This document shows positions 13,201-28,200 of a DNA stretch of 64,000 nt, one piece after another; position 1 is the stretch's first letter; the number at the start of each line of letters is the position of its first letter. Below the pieces are notes generated by a model. It ran no database searches. It was not told the DNA's origin and saw nothing but the letters and a program-made list of their open reading frames with translations. The DNA comes from Spodoptera frugiperda (taxonomy: Eukaryota > Arthropoda > Insecta > Lepidoptera > Noctuidae): the NCBI RefSeq assembly GCF_023101765.2, contig NC_064220.1, positions 10,168,001 through 10,232,000 on the forward strand, written 5' to 3'. The position numbers and the translations under genes are program-made.

Positions 13201-16200
13201 TATCGACTGTTAAGGCGATTGCTATCAGTGTTTATTGAATGCCACCATTATCAAACACTACTTACTTCGGTCTCGTCATTAATCGGTTGGTAATCGGCAA
13301 CCGTATCGCATAGTTTGACGATGAGTAATTCTTTAGCCTTAATCTGGTTCGTATAGTGCTTGTGAACGCCTTTTTTTCGTCTCAAGTGGCTGAGTACGTG
13401 GAATATTGATTTTTATTTAAAATTCCATCAGGTTTCTGTTTTATGATTAATGATTAAGGTTGTGGATATGACAATAAGTGAAATTACGTACTCAAAGTGA
13501 GAGTATTGCTGCTGATGTTGCGTACTTATAAAAAAACAAACAAACACGAAACTGATCATTTGTTTTTGTTGTTACAGAGGTGACGCAGTTGGAAGATCCG
13601 AGATTAGAATGGCTCAGCATTCAGGAAGCGATGCTGAGGGAGTACCTCCATACAGCACAGGAGGCTCTCGAGGTGAGTACACTATTTTAGAAACCGTTTA
13701 CAATTATAATAGTCCTAAATCTCACAGTGATACCAACTGAAATTGTATAAAAGAAAGAGAAAGAAGCTTGCTGGTTAGCTCCTTTGTTATTATCTAATCA
13801 AAAACATTCAAAATTATTTAATCGACTACAAATACTTCATATTTATCTTTTGCTTTCAACGTAATCATGCCTCTATAAAAATTAATACAACATTTTCTCC
13901 CAACAATTTGCCTTCCATGTCTCGGAGCACTCAGCATTAATGGTTTATCTTGCTTCATCAATCGATCAGTTTCATTTTAATGTGCTGATACGAAGGCAAT
14001 GTTGTCGATAATTTTAACTTGACTTCGTCGTCTATCGAGTGCAGCTGTTGCTTATCGGACATCCATCGATAAACGCTTTACTCGTTCGTATCAGTGGAGC
14101 AATGTCATTGGATTTAATTTTAACTCAATTAATTTGTGACGTTAGCACTAGATCGTTGAGATGCTGCTTCGAAGAGTTTATGCGATTTTAGACCTTGGGA
14201 TCATTTGTAGATTCCGTTGGAATAAGAATATGAAAATTCAACGGATGTTGACTATTAATTGTTTTCGGAAACGAATTATTTAATTAAGTTTCTGACTTTG
14301 TAATTTGGTCAGATGAAATATTTTTGCATTTGATTTTATTATTTTATGAGAAATTTTTAGGATGTTTTATATGACATTGTGATGTTTGGATAAGAAATGC
14401 GAGAGAAACCGCAAAGCTAGTTAACTACAAGAGAAACATTGAATACAATAATGGCCTACCCACTCTTGGGGGAGGAGCATCTGGCACATGAATACAATAT
14501 TGACATGAATACAATATTGACAGTTTGACAGTCTTTTTCCACCACGACGCGACATTACCTGTTATCCATCCCACTTAACATTTTCAAAATTTTAAACGTG
14601 GTCTTTCAAGGGTCCTTATTATCGAGTGCTTCCTCCAATAAGAGGATGAACAAAATGGTTCAAGTACTGTTAATTTTAAATAGTTATCTGGAGTGGAAAC
14701 GTGATAATATCAGTCTTGCTATTATGCAAGTGAATAGTTAGCAATGCATACAATGTATGTATATTGCCATTGTCAAAGGTTGAAGCCTTATCTCTTTAGA
14801 GCGACGTACACGACACAGATAATGTTATACGTTGTTTGTTGTATTGGTTTACGCACGATAAATGTTCAGATGCAAACAAACAGATTCACAAAACGCTTTG
14901 CATCAGGAATTACTAATATTGATATATTTACAAGACTCGTTAAATAAAGGAATGGCAGAATCCATCCAACTTTCACGTAATAAGTTACATTCTTTTGAAA
15001 TTAAAAATACTACATTAAAGGAATTCATTAACTTGGCGATGGCGCAGTTTCCATAAAACTGAAAGAAATATAACAAAGATACTGAAAGGTTAAACAGACA
15101 ATTAAAATGTGATGAAATTAAATGAAACTTGGCTATCTATAATTAATGTGCTCGAAGGCACATTAAACACTCGTTTAGTGGCTTCTCTGCCAGATAAGGA
15201 TGGAATGCGATCGTGCCCTGATACTGAGATATGAGATAAGTGGTTGCGGTATTGTTTCGAATTGAGCACGCAATGAGACGAGACTTGATGGAGCAAAGTT
15301 CAGTCAGGAAGTGAAGTTGGACGCAGTTTAGTTTTAATTTTCTGATGTACGGATTAAAGAAATTGTTAAAGAGATAGTAGAAAAGATTGAACAAAGAAAA
15401 AAGGACTCTAAACGTTTAGAGGAAGAAGGATGAAAGTTTTTTGGTATTTAAGAAAATATCAATGTTGTAGATCCATGGTTTTCTATGCAAAGAGACGATG
15501 TGATGACGATGACAATGAATCCAAAAGAGCCAATGTTGACTTAAAGGTTATTGTAATTTGTAAAGCTAAGATAAACATAAATAATAAAAGGGCTTTACAC
15601 ACGATTGTCTGTCGCAATATTTACAGCAGTTGAAGTGACAAGCTAAGGTTGAAATATACTTCCTTAATTGTTGGATTATGACGACAAAATATTTGTTCGT
15701 GCGAAATCAGGGTTAATTTATATTTTGTGTCATTGAAACTGCAGTTAAATGCTATGGTATGTGTTCCAATTAATTCGACATTATTGTCCTGAACTTACAT
15801 AAAGTTCTCTTGATACCAATCTTGCATTAAGGTTAAGAATATTTCTGTTACTTTCTCAAGATTTTTGTGTGAAATCAGAGAAAATGATAAAATTATATGA
15901 AAGGCCATTTTGAATAGTTTCCTGTTACCTACGAATACTAGGTTATGGACTTCAAACATCTCACGTCCACATTCGCACTCTGAATACCGTTATCACGACG
16001 AATCTGCATTCGTTTAGCGAGAACATACGTGATTTTACCTTCGCATTAGGTTTTTAAAAGATTTTATTTAGAACCACAGTCGTGATATTCACTACAATTT
16101 GAAATCTTTCGTTTTTGGGCCAGCGTTGATCATGATCTGCTGTTCAACTTACATAACTGCGATTGGAATGAGAAGGTAAAATAAATTATGATCAATTTAG

Positions 16201-19200
16201 GCTAACCACTTCAAGTTTTGGAATTTATTTTCCAATTAAATGTAGATTTTATAAAGCGTTCAACCTTGTATTAGCCTAGTATAAGTCTAGCCAAGTTATT
16301 TTACTAACTAACAATACTTTGAACTACGTGGAACTTGAAGGAAATGATATTTAAATTAACACAATTTCAACGAATGAACCTTGATATTTAGCTCCAATTA
16401 GTTTGTTCTCAACTGTCAAAATATTGAGGCTGTTATGTCCAAGACATTTCAGAATTTGCAACGATACTCAAGTTGCGATAAAAGGTGCCGAATTATTAGA
16501 TTTTGCACTAAAATTGAATTCAATATTGTTTATTAGTATCGATTTGGGTGTGGTGTGTTATAAATTTAGAATAATGTTACAACTTAGAATTCGTATCTAA
16601 TATTGGAACAGACAGAATAATTTCAGAAGTAACAATGTAATCAGTAACTACATCATTACGCGCAGTAATTTCTAATAGGAATGTGACAGACGTCACTGAC
16701 GATAGAACAGCAGTCATCAGTGATAACCTTCATTTCTGCCAATTGACGTCAATTGATTGATAACTCCGGTGCAAGTAAACAAAAAGATACATTAGAATGA
16801 TCAATTGCCGTAACCCAAGACCTTAGACCTCTGAGTGCGCAAATTGATGTGGATCTGCTCCATGCACACAGATTATAATGTACTCTGTCATTATTTTTTA
16901 TGTCTGCTATATCGCCTCTGTCTCAAAAGGTCTAATGGTCAAATTCTCTCGATATCATTGTAATGGATGTGAAATTTCTAACCATTTATAAGCACGATGC
17001 TGAATAAATGCATTTTTCTTTCTTCTTCCATATCTAACTGGCGCCACTTTATTGTGTCTTTACCCTTTCAATTTATCTTAAAACCTTCAATTTACTTGGA
17101 AACTACGACATTTTGAACATATTATATGACTCAATGTTGTCTAACAATAAAGTGTCTAGTAAAATACCTTGTAGATATTCTATCTCGCTATAAAGCTTGC
17201 AAAACATGTTTACTTACTCATAATACCGAGAAAATGACATTCTAACATCTTTTATGTAATCCCCCACGTGTTTTGGTGCTCAAAAATATGTAAACAGTAG
17301 GTGTTGTAAGTTGGGCTGTGGCCGGAAAAGGTACGCATGCTTTACCGTAGTATGTCTTCATAAATTGTGTAAACTTTAGTTTATCGAGACTTTAAAATAT
17401 TTAAGCCACTAAATTCCTCTCTAATGATATCTTAGTCATCAGTTTACAAATTGGAACCTTAAGATGTTCCTGAACAGTACAATTTTGTTTCAAAATAGAT
17501 CGTCATATCCCTAAGCATACTTTATAGTCTGCTTCATTGTCCATTCTAGATACAGTGTATATGTGCACAGGAAATTGTAAGACACAATAGTATCTTTTCT
17601 CATAACTCTTTAGGTTGTTAGGTTTAAACAACCTGCATGAATCAGATGGTCGAACGCGCTATAAAGGTAAACCACATCAGCACAGAATGGTCAGGGATTT
17701 ATGTTATAGCCGTCTTGGTCACAGTTTGTTTTAGATTAAGATATCTTCTTCTTACTCTTTACTTTGAGGAGTTTTAGGTACTTTATAGTTTAGATTTTTA
17801 TGAAGAGTAATATTATGAACATATGTGAACCAAAGGTCATAAGGTATCCTACTAATGAAGTGCGTCAAGGAAAAAATAACAGCGAAAGGTTTAAACAATT
17901 TTGAAAGTTCATGGAGAATTATTCATTTTGGACTTCCCAAATATCTGGCAATGGCCAAATTTCTTAGTTAGTTTTAACGCGTTAACCACGAAACAGTAAT
18001 ACATGTTGCGTGCAAACACATTTAACTGATCGGATATTGCGTTCCGATGCGTGAGTCAATCTTTCGATAGGCGCTCCAATTCTGCGTAGCGATTTGTTCC
18101 CCGAATAGACGCGTGCGCAGATTTTAGACTCTGTTTTAATTTTCACGTTCTTTTTTTGGGAATTGTTAAAATAATGAAGGTTGAAACTGGATCAAAAATT
18201 TAATGAAACTAATAATCAAGGTCTTAAGGCTTCGGTACAGAATATACGTTCGATCTTAAAATTAAAATATGAAATGAAACTAAAAAACATGCACATACTA
18301 AAGGATCCATCCTTTATGATCTCATAAACGATCGGCACGTCGTAAATCGGTATCGACACTTGATGCCCCATTTCATACTTTTAAGATAACAAAGACATCA
18401 GCAGTAAAGTCTTGCATATTGTACGTTTTACGAGAGTTTTATCATGGCAGATAGTGGAACAGGCTATCAAAGTCACTTAGCAGAAGATAGGCAACGTCTA
18501 GTCGACTTGCAAATCGTGTTGGTACTCTGGACCGATAGTAAGGACCGAAGGCCTTACTTGTGGACTTGGCTTTCAAAAGGGCTATATTTTGATTTGTTAG
18601 TAAAGCATGAATAACTGTTTTGATTGGTTGATTGTCTTGTGGTTGATGTGTGATTCAGTATTTGGGATTGGTTTTGCCTTATTTTCTTTTTGGAGATGTC
18701 GCCGATTATGAGGAGTCACCTATAAAACATTTGCTTATGAAATGATTGCGTAGTATTTCTTTATACCACTTCGGAGAATATAAGACGTGATTGTTACGTG
18801 TCAATTTAGATTATCCTGTTTGGAATCGTTCGAGAAGGAAGTATTCAACAAATTGCAAAAAGGTCAACTGAAGAACATTTTTATCTAGAACTTTTCCAGT
18901 GCACATGAATTTTAAATATAACATCCAGATTCCAGCGCAAACATTAACAAAGTAATTCAATTCAAACATGGCAGTCTACATGCGAGTGGCATAATAAAAA
19001 TTCACCGACTTATCTCGAGTATAATAGTACAGAAGCCTCGCCACTACAGGGACGTGCAAGCATGTGCACACAATTAAAACAACACATTACCACCCAACAA
19101 TGTTAAATCCAAGCTAAAATAACCCCTACCACATGAAGAATAAGGTGAACCTAATATTTAAGAAACAGAAGCTATAAGTTTGCCAGTATACCAACATACT

Positions 19201-22200
19201 TAAGTCTAGTATGGACGCGTTTGCGCAAGGAAGATGTGACTAGCACTAGCTATACCCAAAGAGTGTAGCAATATGAATAAAATCGTGCTTACTAATTAGC
19301 AAATAAGCTTTCGTATAGAATTTTAATTGGAACGTCGCCTACGTAACCCAGAAACTGGCTATAATTGTTCTCGTTATTGATGATAAAATAACGGATAAAT
19401 CTTTGTTGTAAATTTGATCGATAGTGTATTGCGGTAAATTATTTTAATGAGAACATTTAGGCGATGGAATCAATAAAGAAATTAATAGCTCAGATTTGAT
19501 TGGGGTTGACAGAGCATTATCACATTTTAGTCTTCTTATGAGCGTGCCTCTGCTTATCCCAATGGAAGACTATACAAAACCAGATGAAAGTATAGAAAAC
19601 CATTCACAAGCACTTTAGACTCTTCTAATATTTATATCTATTCCGTATTACATTAAGGAGATTAGGACTCAGTCTCGTTTTGCACTCAACGTATTTTTGC
19701 ATACACTCCAAGTATTTCCGTCGTACACTGGTATCACAGAATTAGATTTGGTCTATAAGACATCGGTCCTTCGCAGAAGCATAAAATTTCTCGTTCCACT
19801 TCCTAGAACCTACTAACGTCACTAATTTAGTAATGTGGAATGCGCTTGCGTGAGGCTAAGGAAAAATGTATCACGCTTTTGGGAATTCATTCCAGGTAAA
19901 ATGTTTGTATAATGTACAAGTTTGTGTTAATAATTTAATTCTTTCACCATTTGTGAACGATTATCAAAAAATGTAGTGCTTTCAACCAAAATATCTAATG
20001 TTACTTCAACCTTTTGAACTTATTTTCTAAATTATCATCTGTAGCAAAGTTCTGACCCACATTTTTAAGTAGCTCAATTTTAGGTAGTCAAAAACATTTC
20101 CGAGAAGGTCTAGTAAGATTCGGTGTTCCTCGAAGTGAAGGCGTGCGTTTGTCGTGTGCTACGCTATCCGATTACAAAATACTTGAAGCACTAGAAGTTA
20201 TTTGCTTCGCAGGTGCTTACAACAATTCAAGAGGAGATAATGTTTATTCATTGTCCCTTATCCTAATCTTCTTGTAAGCTGTTTGTTTTACTAATCATTC
20301 CATTGGATCAAACCGTGAAGCTACATGAGCTTCGACAATTACAAATACCAACAACAAATTTTATGATTTTAGATATAATTCAAGTTCCACACTAAAGATT
20401 GTGTTTACGATTCCTCAAAGATATAGGAGACTGCATTTCTGAAAGCTGGTTCTGATAAAGGCACACATAAAAAGCCACAATCAAGATTTCTAAGTGAATA
20501 CTAAAGCAGGTTTCCATATTAGGAGCTCGAACATTCCTGTCTATTACAGCATTTCGGTTTAAACCGTAACAGGCCATTGTTTTCATATCTCTATTTCAGT
20601 AATTCGATCATCCAGCGTCACTTTCGGTACCTCCATGATGTCACCTTTGTTTAGTATTACGCTAACAATAGAGCCCATATTTACTTTTTATCTTTGTCAT
20701 TGTGGTCATTGTAATATATTTTTCTTTTAACTTATAACAGTATCATTAACTGTTGTCGGTTATCTTTTTTAGATGGAATGCCTCGGGTATGTTAACACAA
20801 CATTGTTTAATTTAATCTGCTCGCAGAACGATGTGTTGGATGATATTCATTCTTTTCTATACTATTTACTTATGTGGTTCTTATCTGATGCTGTTAAAGG
20901 ATGTATTGTTTAAAATTCAACGTTTTCTTAAAATTTTATCGCGTAAATCAACATTACGAGTGGGTAGCTACTTATTATTCAAAGCCCTTCTAATTGTCTA
21001 ATTGAATAAAGATTCTGAACCGAGCCCAGCGTGAAGATTTGTCTAATTAATACAATTACATTCTCACATGCAACTCCACGGATCTTTGTTCCCTATATTT
21101 ACAAATCTTTGCCATTCAACGACGTCTCTCCTGGCTTCATTGTCAGCAGGCGACTGCAAATTCTGTTTAGCATTGCATTTATTCAAATGTTGAGCGGTAA
21201 CGCTAATACATATTTAATTGAGCACGCCCTGTACGTTTTATATGCACTGTAACAACAGGCTATATGGCTCACATTTTGAAATCTAATTTTTGAGAAGTCT
21301 GTCGCCATTTTGAATTTTATAACCTTATGATGATGAATTCAGTTTAGAAACTGCCGTGTTTTGAGTATCAAATTTAATTTCATAACAATGTGTCGATACG
21401 ACAGCTTGGTTGTAACATTGTCCGTAAACTTGGGAAGGGAAAATTATAAAACACGTTAAACTTAAACCGCGGCCATCAAACTAATACGCCTCAACACTTT
21501 TTGTACGGAACCCAAAAAAGGGATACGTATAATTTGTATTATTTTGATTGTGATGGTAGAAAATTGATGGTTGCCTCGAACGGTTATTATTTTTGACCCG
21601 GGTTGTTCCTGGAACCAAGGTCGTCTTGGACCACAGCCTTAGGCACCACAGATGAGAGGGAGGGGCAGCTTCCAGAACCTTTTTTTTACATAGACAACGT
21701 TGTTTTGATGTTTCGGTTGCTGGGAATACGGGTTATGGTAGCTTTGTTTAATGAACAATAATGATATGGTGCAGTAGACTCGAAGCCATGTTTGAGTACT
21801 GTCTAATGTGGACGGCGTACCAAAACCAGTTTGTCTACGAAATCGTTGAGGGCAAACTCAAAAACTTGAACGTTGTCGAAAAGAATATTTTGTTGCGTTA
21901 CTTAAATATTTGCCTTGCTAAATTGTCGAACCTGCCTCAACGTTTTTGGCACAAAACATACATGACATAAAAGATGTCCGCTTTGAGTTCTGTTTAAGGC
22001 TTCTTTCCTGTGTGAGCCACCTCTGTCACCATTCTCGGAAACGGCTGATTACGGTCATTATCATTGCGCACTGACAAATGTCAACATACGCGGTTAATCT
22101 TGAAAGCAAGGCCCTAAAACAATGTCCGCGTCCTAATTTTTATGTGTTAATTATGTCAGTTAAAACAACATACATTACGACATAATAACCTTTAGAATTA

Positions 22201-25200
22201 TTGGAATTGCTTCAGCCGTTCCTGAGTTTTGCGCTAACAACGCATTTAGTTATTCATTGTTTCAAATAAACAAGTACGACCTATCTAGACCATTCTGACT
22301 CGTGTTGGATGAGTCGTTAAAATAAAAAGCTAAATATTTATCAAGCATTATAATTCTATTTAAATATAACATAACAGGAAACACTGGCATTCCATAGCTC
22401 TTTATATAACTACTCATCTTTGACCAATGAGACAGAGTGGCTATACATGAACTTTGATAAATTCTCTATTTATAACATTGCTATTACATATTTACATCGT
22501 TGTACCTCTATATATTGTAATTAAAGGCTTCTATATACCTATTTGTGTTTGATACAAACTGCTCAGGTCTATCGAAAAGGGTTTTATTGAATACATTTTC
22601 TAAACTAGTAATGCAATAGAATAAATATGATATTAAAAATGCTTCACATTTTCATTTTTTTTTTTATATAAACCACATGAGAGGTTGTAAAGACCGTTTC
22701 AAACAAAAGGTTTTAAAACAAGTAGTTACATTGTTTATAACTATCAAAAATTGAACCATAAATACTACTTTTTAGGAAGCCTAGTCCAAGCTGAAGTCCA
22801 GAAGCCATAAAAACAGCTCTTCTTAAAACCATTTCTTCTAAAACAATAACGCCATTACGTCCAGAGGCGTCCAACTCCGTATCCACAAGAGAAACGGATA
22901 GCGATTAAACTGAACTGAGCACAGCAGCCAAGAGTCATCATTTTACTAAATTTAAAACGAAACAAACCGTCCATAAATAATAGTTATGATGCAGCCACCA
23001 AGTTACGCCGTAGACTGTAAGCAAAAAGTATTAAAGGTACGGACGACGAAGGAACACGAGGCGACGTAGCACGCACTTTATTTTATCAGACAAACGCAGT
23101 AATGGAAAATGATTCCTGGACTTTGATTTGTGATCCGTGAAGTTTTGTTTATGCTACTCGTTGTGTAGATCTTTCTATGGAAGTAAATGTAATGCTATGT
23201 GATTTTAATGGAACCGTCAGTTAATGCAATGTTAATGGGGTATGAATATTACATTCATCAGTAGCCTAAACCTGAATGGCTATGGTAAATTTTTTGGAGA
23301 TGAATTTGGTGTAGCTAATGTTTTAACGTATAATAACTGCTAATGCAATGAATTAAGAACCGCACAGCAATAAATTACCGACGTTACATCCACAACAAAT
23401 CATAATTTAAGTCATCGCGTGCAAGTAAATCACGCAAAACAAATCATTGTTTTAAACCCAGGTATTTCGCGTTACCTCAGATTTCCGACGGGACAGCAGC
23501 AGAGATACACATCTTTGGGCCGACAGTTTTTTATTACCGCTACAATGTTGCTGGTGATAAACGACACAACCGATAATTTATCAGAAGTATTGCTTTCAAC
23601 CGTGGAATCCCGATCCGCAGTCGATTTGGGACTTCGAACAATTTTAATTGAAAAAACAGTAAAGCTCAAGGTGTCATGGAACTCTTACTTATTGATGCAA
23701 TTAAAATTTTATTGAAAATATTTGTTTGTATTATAAAGTATCTATTTCTAACTTATTTTATTAAGAGACTCTTCAACGAAATGTTTTCCTAGTACGTGTA
23801 GATACGATGTCTCAACTTCTAGATCGTTATTTAGATTAATCAAATGGCAAACAAGCCCCCAGCCTGACATTTGATAAAGATTGTCCATCCTACGAAGAGG
23901 ACGGGCAGCAAAACTACATAATATATTAATATGACACATAAGATACTTAATTTACTGAGGAGTAATCAGAGCCCCACGTTGTAGCGGTCCAGACATGCGA
24001 TCAACCGGTTATAGGACTAGCCTTATCCTAATTGTAGAGGACTATTCCAAGCGAAGAAAATATAAAGCTTTTAAAAAGGTTATTTGAGGTTGAGTATAGT
24101 TTTATCAAATGTGGCTTTCTTAAGACGTCATATTCAGGCCGAAGACTCGAACATTTGCAATAAAATGCTGTTTTTAATGAATAAATTAAACAGGTCTAAT
24201 ACCAACATTGGAAACTCCACAGAAACCCCCCGTCTGTCGTAAGACATTTACTGGAATTCCAACATTATTGGAAATACAACGAATTCTTGTTAATCCAGTT
24301 TTCATTTTATTTATTGGCAGCTAAATGGGTATTTCATGTTAAACTGTACACTCATTCAACCTTTTATGTTAGGTCTAAAAGTATTAGTAATTAATAACTA
24401 TTTAAAGAGGTACATTATATCAACTACTAGCCTATTTAAAATGTGCTCATTCGAATAAGGTATAAAATAATTCAGTTTGGGCATTAATTAACCATGATGC
24501 TATTGACGTTATCATCTATATGGAGTAACATAATAATTTTATTATAACTGTAGGTATAATTTATTCTATTAATATTTCCTGCTGTTGATTCTATACCATT
24601 TCTAGAAAATGACGAGAAATTGTTTACTGTACTAACGTTTGTATGATCTGCAATGACGCTCTCAGTGCTTTTGTTTTACGTCAAACTTTTATCGAACAAT
24701 GCAAATATGGGTATGATGTGACGATGACTAAATGTTGGTGCATCATTGTTTATTTATTACTCATGTCGTAATCCCTTTTCATTGATCTCATTCAATGGCA
24801 TTATTTCAGAACTAACCGTCATCAACTGGATAAGTTCAATAATTAAATTCGATAACTAAACTTAGAGTGAAATAAGGAAAACATCATCTACTGCTTACAT
24901 CATTACATTTTTTGTTAGTAAATATTGTTGTTAGTATCAAAAAAATAAGTAACAAGGAAGGAAAACACAACGGAAAAATATCTACGACTTAATGCAATGG
25001 GACTTTTAATAACATAGGTGGACGACAGATTGAAGAAGAAAGAATAACAGTAGACTCCATAAATATTAATAAACTTAAGACATTATAATTATATTATTAT
25101 TCTGCGAATATTGTAACGTAGTTCATTGTAACGCAGTTCACAGTGTGAACATTATCGTAATAATTACATATTATGGCTTCTGTATACAATGCGACATCAT

Positions 25201-28200
25201 CTATTGTACCATTCATAACATCTCAGGTTGCAAGTCCAACATCTTTGTGCCTCATCAAACAATTTCTAACACTGACTCATGTACTTAAAAAACGTATTTC
25301 CAATACCCAAACAATACCTCAATTGAAAACGTTTAGAACAAAGAAAATTTCTATTCAACATTACTATTATCGGAGCACATTACGATAGACGATAAGCCGT
25401 TTTTAGAACACGTCAATCCTCATAAAATATGTTTACGCAATCAGAGTATTAGGTAATAAAGCAACATATGCGTGGAAAGACCGTACGACTCGCGTAAAAT
25501 GTATGACGCCATTGATCGACATCATTTTGACTGGATTTAGAACTGTGAAGACTTGGAGAAAATTCTATAGAATATTTGACCAATCTTCATCATCAGCAGA
25601 AATATAAATTAATCTACCTGGCAAAAAATCAGGCTCCGGACAAACCCCAAAATATATTACTCGATCTGGCAAAAGATGGATTGTCCAGCGAGCGGTCAAA
25701 GCTTGCGACTAGTAGACTAACGAGCCACTTTAGATGTGTTATCTTTCAAAACTATTTGTGGGCTACCAAAATCCTCCGACATTTATGTAACCGAGCATCC
25801 GGCAGTCGACAGTCAATCAATGGATCCAATAAAATTTAATTCACTCTTTTAAAACAGATATTGCTGTAATAAGTAATAAATTTAATAATTTTCTCCTTGT
25901 GCTTCTCAAATTCATTATTTGTAACGAGATATTAGATAAGCGAGTTGCTAGTATCGAGAAGTACGCAATGCCTTAATTGATATTCCAAATATTAAATAAC
26001 AACTTCATTGGGAATGCAATGAAAAAGTTCCTAATTTTATTTAAAAATGGATACCATGGTAAAATGCATGTAGTTGGTAATATAGCAATTAATAATAAAG
26101 TAAAATGAAGCTAGGATTTAATTAATATGCATAGATAATGATAGCAAATTAAAACGTAAATGCAATTATATTAAGCTCTGTATCCTGACTAGGTCTAAAA
26201 AGTCGTTCTGTATGCTATCCCGCGGCGTAGGTATCGCCCATCCCTAATTGGCAGTAATAACCATGACACAGAAATTGATGTACCTGCTAATTGGATACAG
26301 CCGATCTTGGTCTTGTCCATCGGAAATCGTAAAGAAGAACGTTGTCGTAAACTTGTCAGGTTGACAAGCTGGTCGGTGGTACACATATGTCTGTTGCAGC
26401 ATCATGCATAAACTTTCTGGTGCTATTCCTTAACATGGAACTACGTTTCTTTATAGCCTAGCAGAGATTAGCATTTGAGTTTGAAGCAGAGCATCTGGAC
26501 ATGTAAACCTGTTTGTGGTTACAACTCTAACCATAAAAAACAAAATAAGCCAACATTGAAATTAATAATCCAGATATAAACGCTACACAAAATGATGGCC
26601 AGACACTAGCTGACCATAAAACAGGTCAACACGTAATTACAGTGGATGTACAATATCGCATAATATTATAATAAAAGGCCGCTGAGTTAGAAACGGGTCG
26701 TTTGTTAATGTAATGCAACGTTGGGCTACCGTTCGACTGGCTACCGCCCAGATAATATATTGATTCTAGATGCTGGCTTGATTATGATATATCTGCCGCT
26801 CGTATTACACGCCGCCTCGCCCTATACTGCCTTCGGGCTGTAAATTTACGAGGATGCGTGGGTTATTACGCCAATTTCATGGTCCATGGCCGGAGAAAAT
26901 TTTGTTAACAAATTGCGCAGGTCATCCGATAGCTACTAAACTGAACAATATATCATTCACAGATATCACGTGGAAAGTTTAAAAGCATTATTTCAATATG
27001 TCCCATAATAAATGGTCGGTCTCGGAACGACTTGGAAACGATACATCTAGATAATATGCAAAGCGATTCTTCCATTTTTCATCGTAAACGCACCAGTGCA
27101 CTAGGGAATTGATTAAATCCATTAAAATGCCGTCGGTATAAATCGTCTGGCTCTACGCATTTGTCATAAGAATCTAATGACATGTATTTTAATCTCTATG
27201 CTAGCGTAACTTCGCTTCAGTGTAGGCAAATTTAAATATTTGATTATGATCTATGGTAGTGAAATACTTGGATGGATTACGACGCTTATTGATATATTTT
27301 TGATCTTTAGCTTCATAACCCGCAATTCGGACTTGCATTGAATTTAGTTGATGAGAAATTATTTTCCTATCTCCATACATTTCTTTATTAGATTTCTTAC
27401 CATTTCATTATGTATAGTTTCAATAGCTCCAAGTCCTGTTACTTCTCAGTCAACCGTATCATCTTTCTCCATCGACCTGACAGTCTCACAAAGGACCAAC
27501 GAACAAATCCCCCCCTTCATATTCAAATAACATTTCCAATCCTTTGCAGTCATTAAAACACGTGCATCAAGCAGTCATACCATTGGAATGTTCAGAATGG
27601 GGATCAGTTGTACAATAAAAAGCTTGAAAGTACTATACGATGACAGAACGTCCAGCGGTAACATTTATTGTAGCGTTTTATTCTTTAAACATTTCTTACG
27701 TCAAATTAAAATTTCGTGTTTGTTGTCTGGTTGGAGTGTCATTGTGATGGTTACCTACGTCCACTTCTTCTTTACGTAATGATTAATCATTGTACAGGAT
27801 TATTCCATCTTGTTTATCCTACTCGTGTTTTCCTACTCCAAAGTTGTTGCGGAACTTGGCAAACATTCCGATCAAAATGTGAAGCGTCATTTTCAACCTG
27901 ACCAACATTAAAAATGTATTTTAAGATACTTCCTTCCCAATTACGAGTACGCCATTTTTTTTACAATATAACTTGGTAAACTTATTTCGACTTTCGTCCC
28001 ATATTTTTCCTGCAAACTTAAGTGTCTTGTGCAATCAAATATAAAAAGGCTTTTGTTTAAAATCCACAGTTTTATCGTTGGCTCGTATAAAACATGTAAC
28101 GGCCATAACATTAACGAGTAAAGCCATCGTTATCACGAGAATGTTGGAATTTTAAGAAGTACCTTTCGATACAGTCGCGTGGTCCAAGATGTTTCACCCG

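Noticed and set aside
25576..25839. 87-codon open frame
   Set aside because: Random amino-acid composition and no family features in AT-rich intron.
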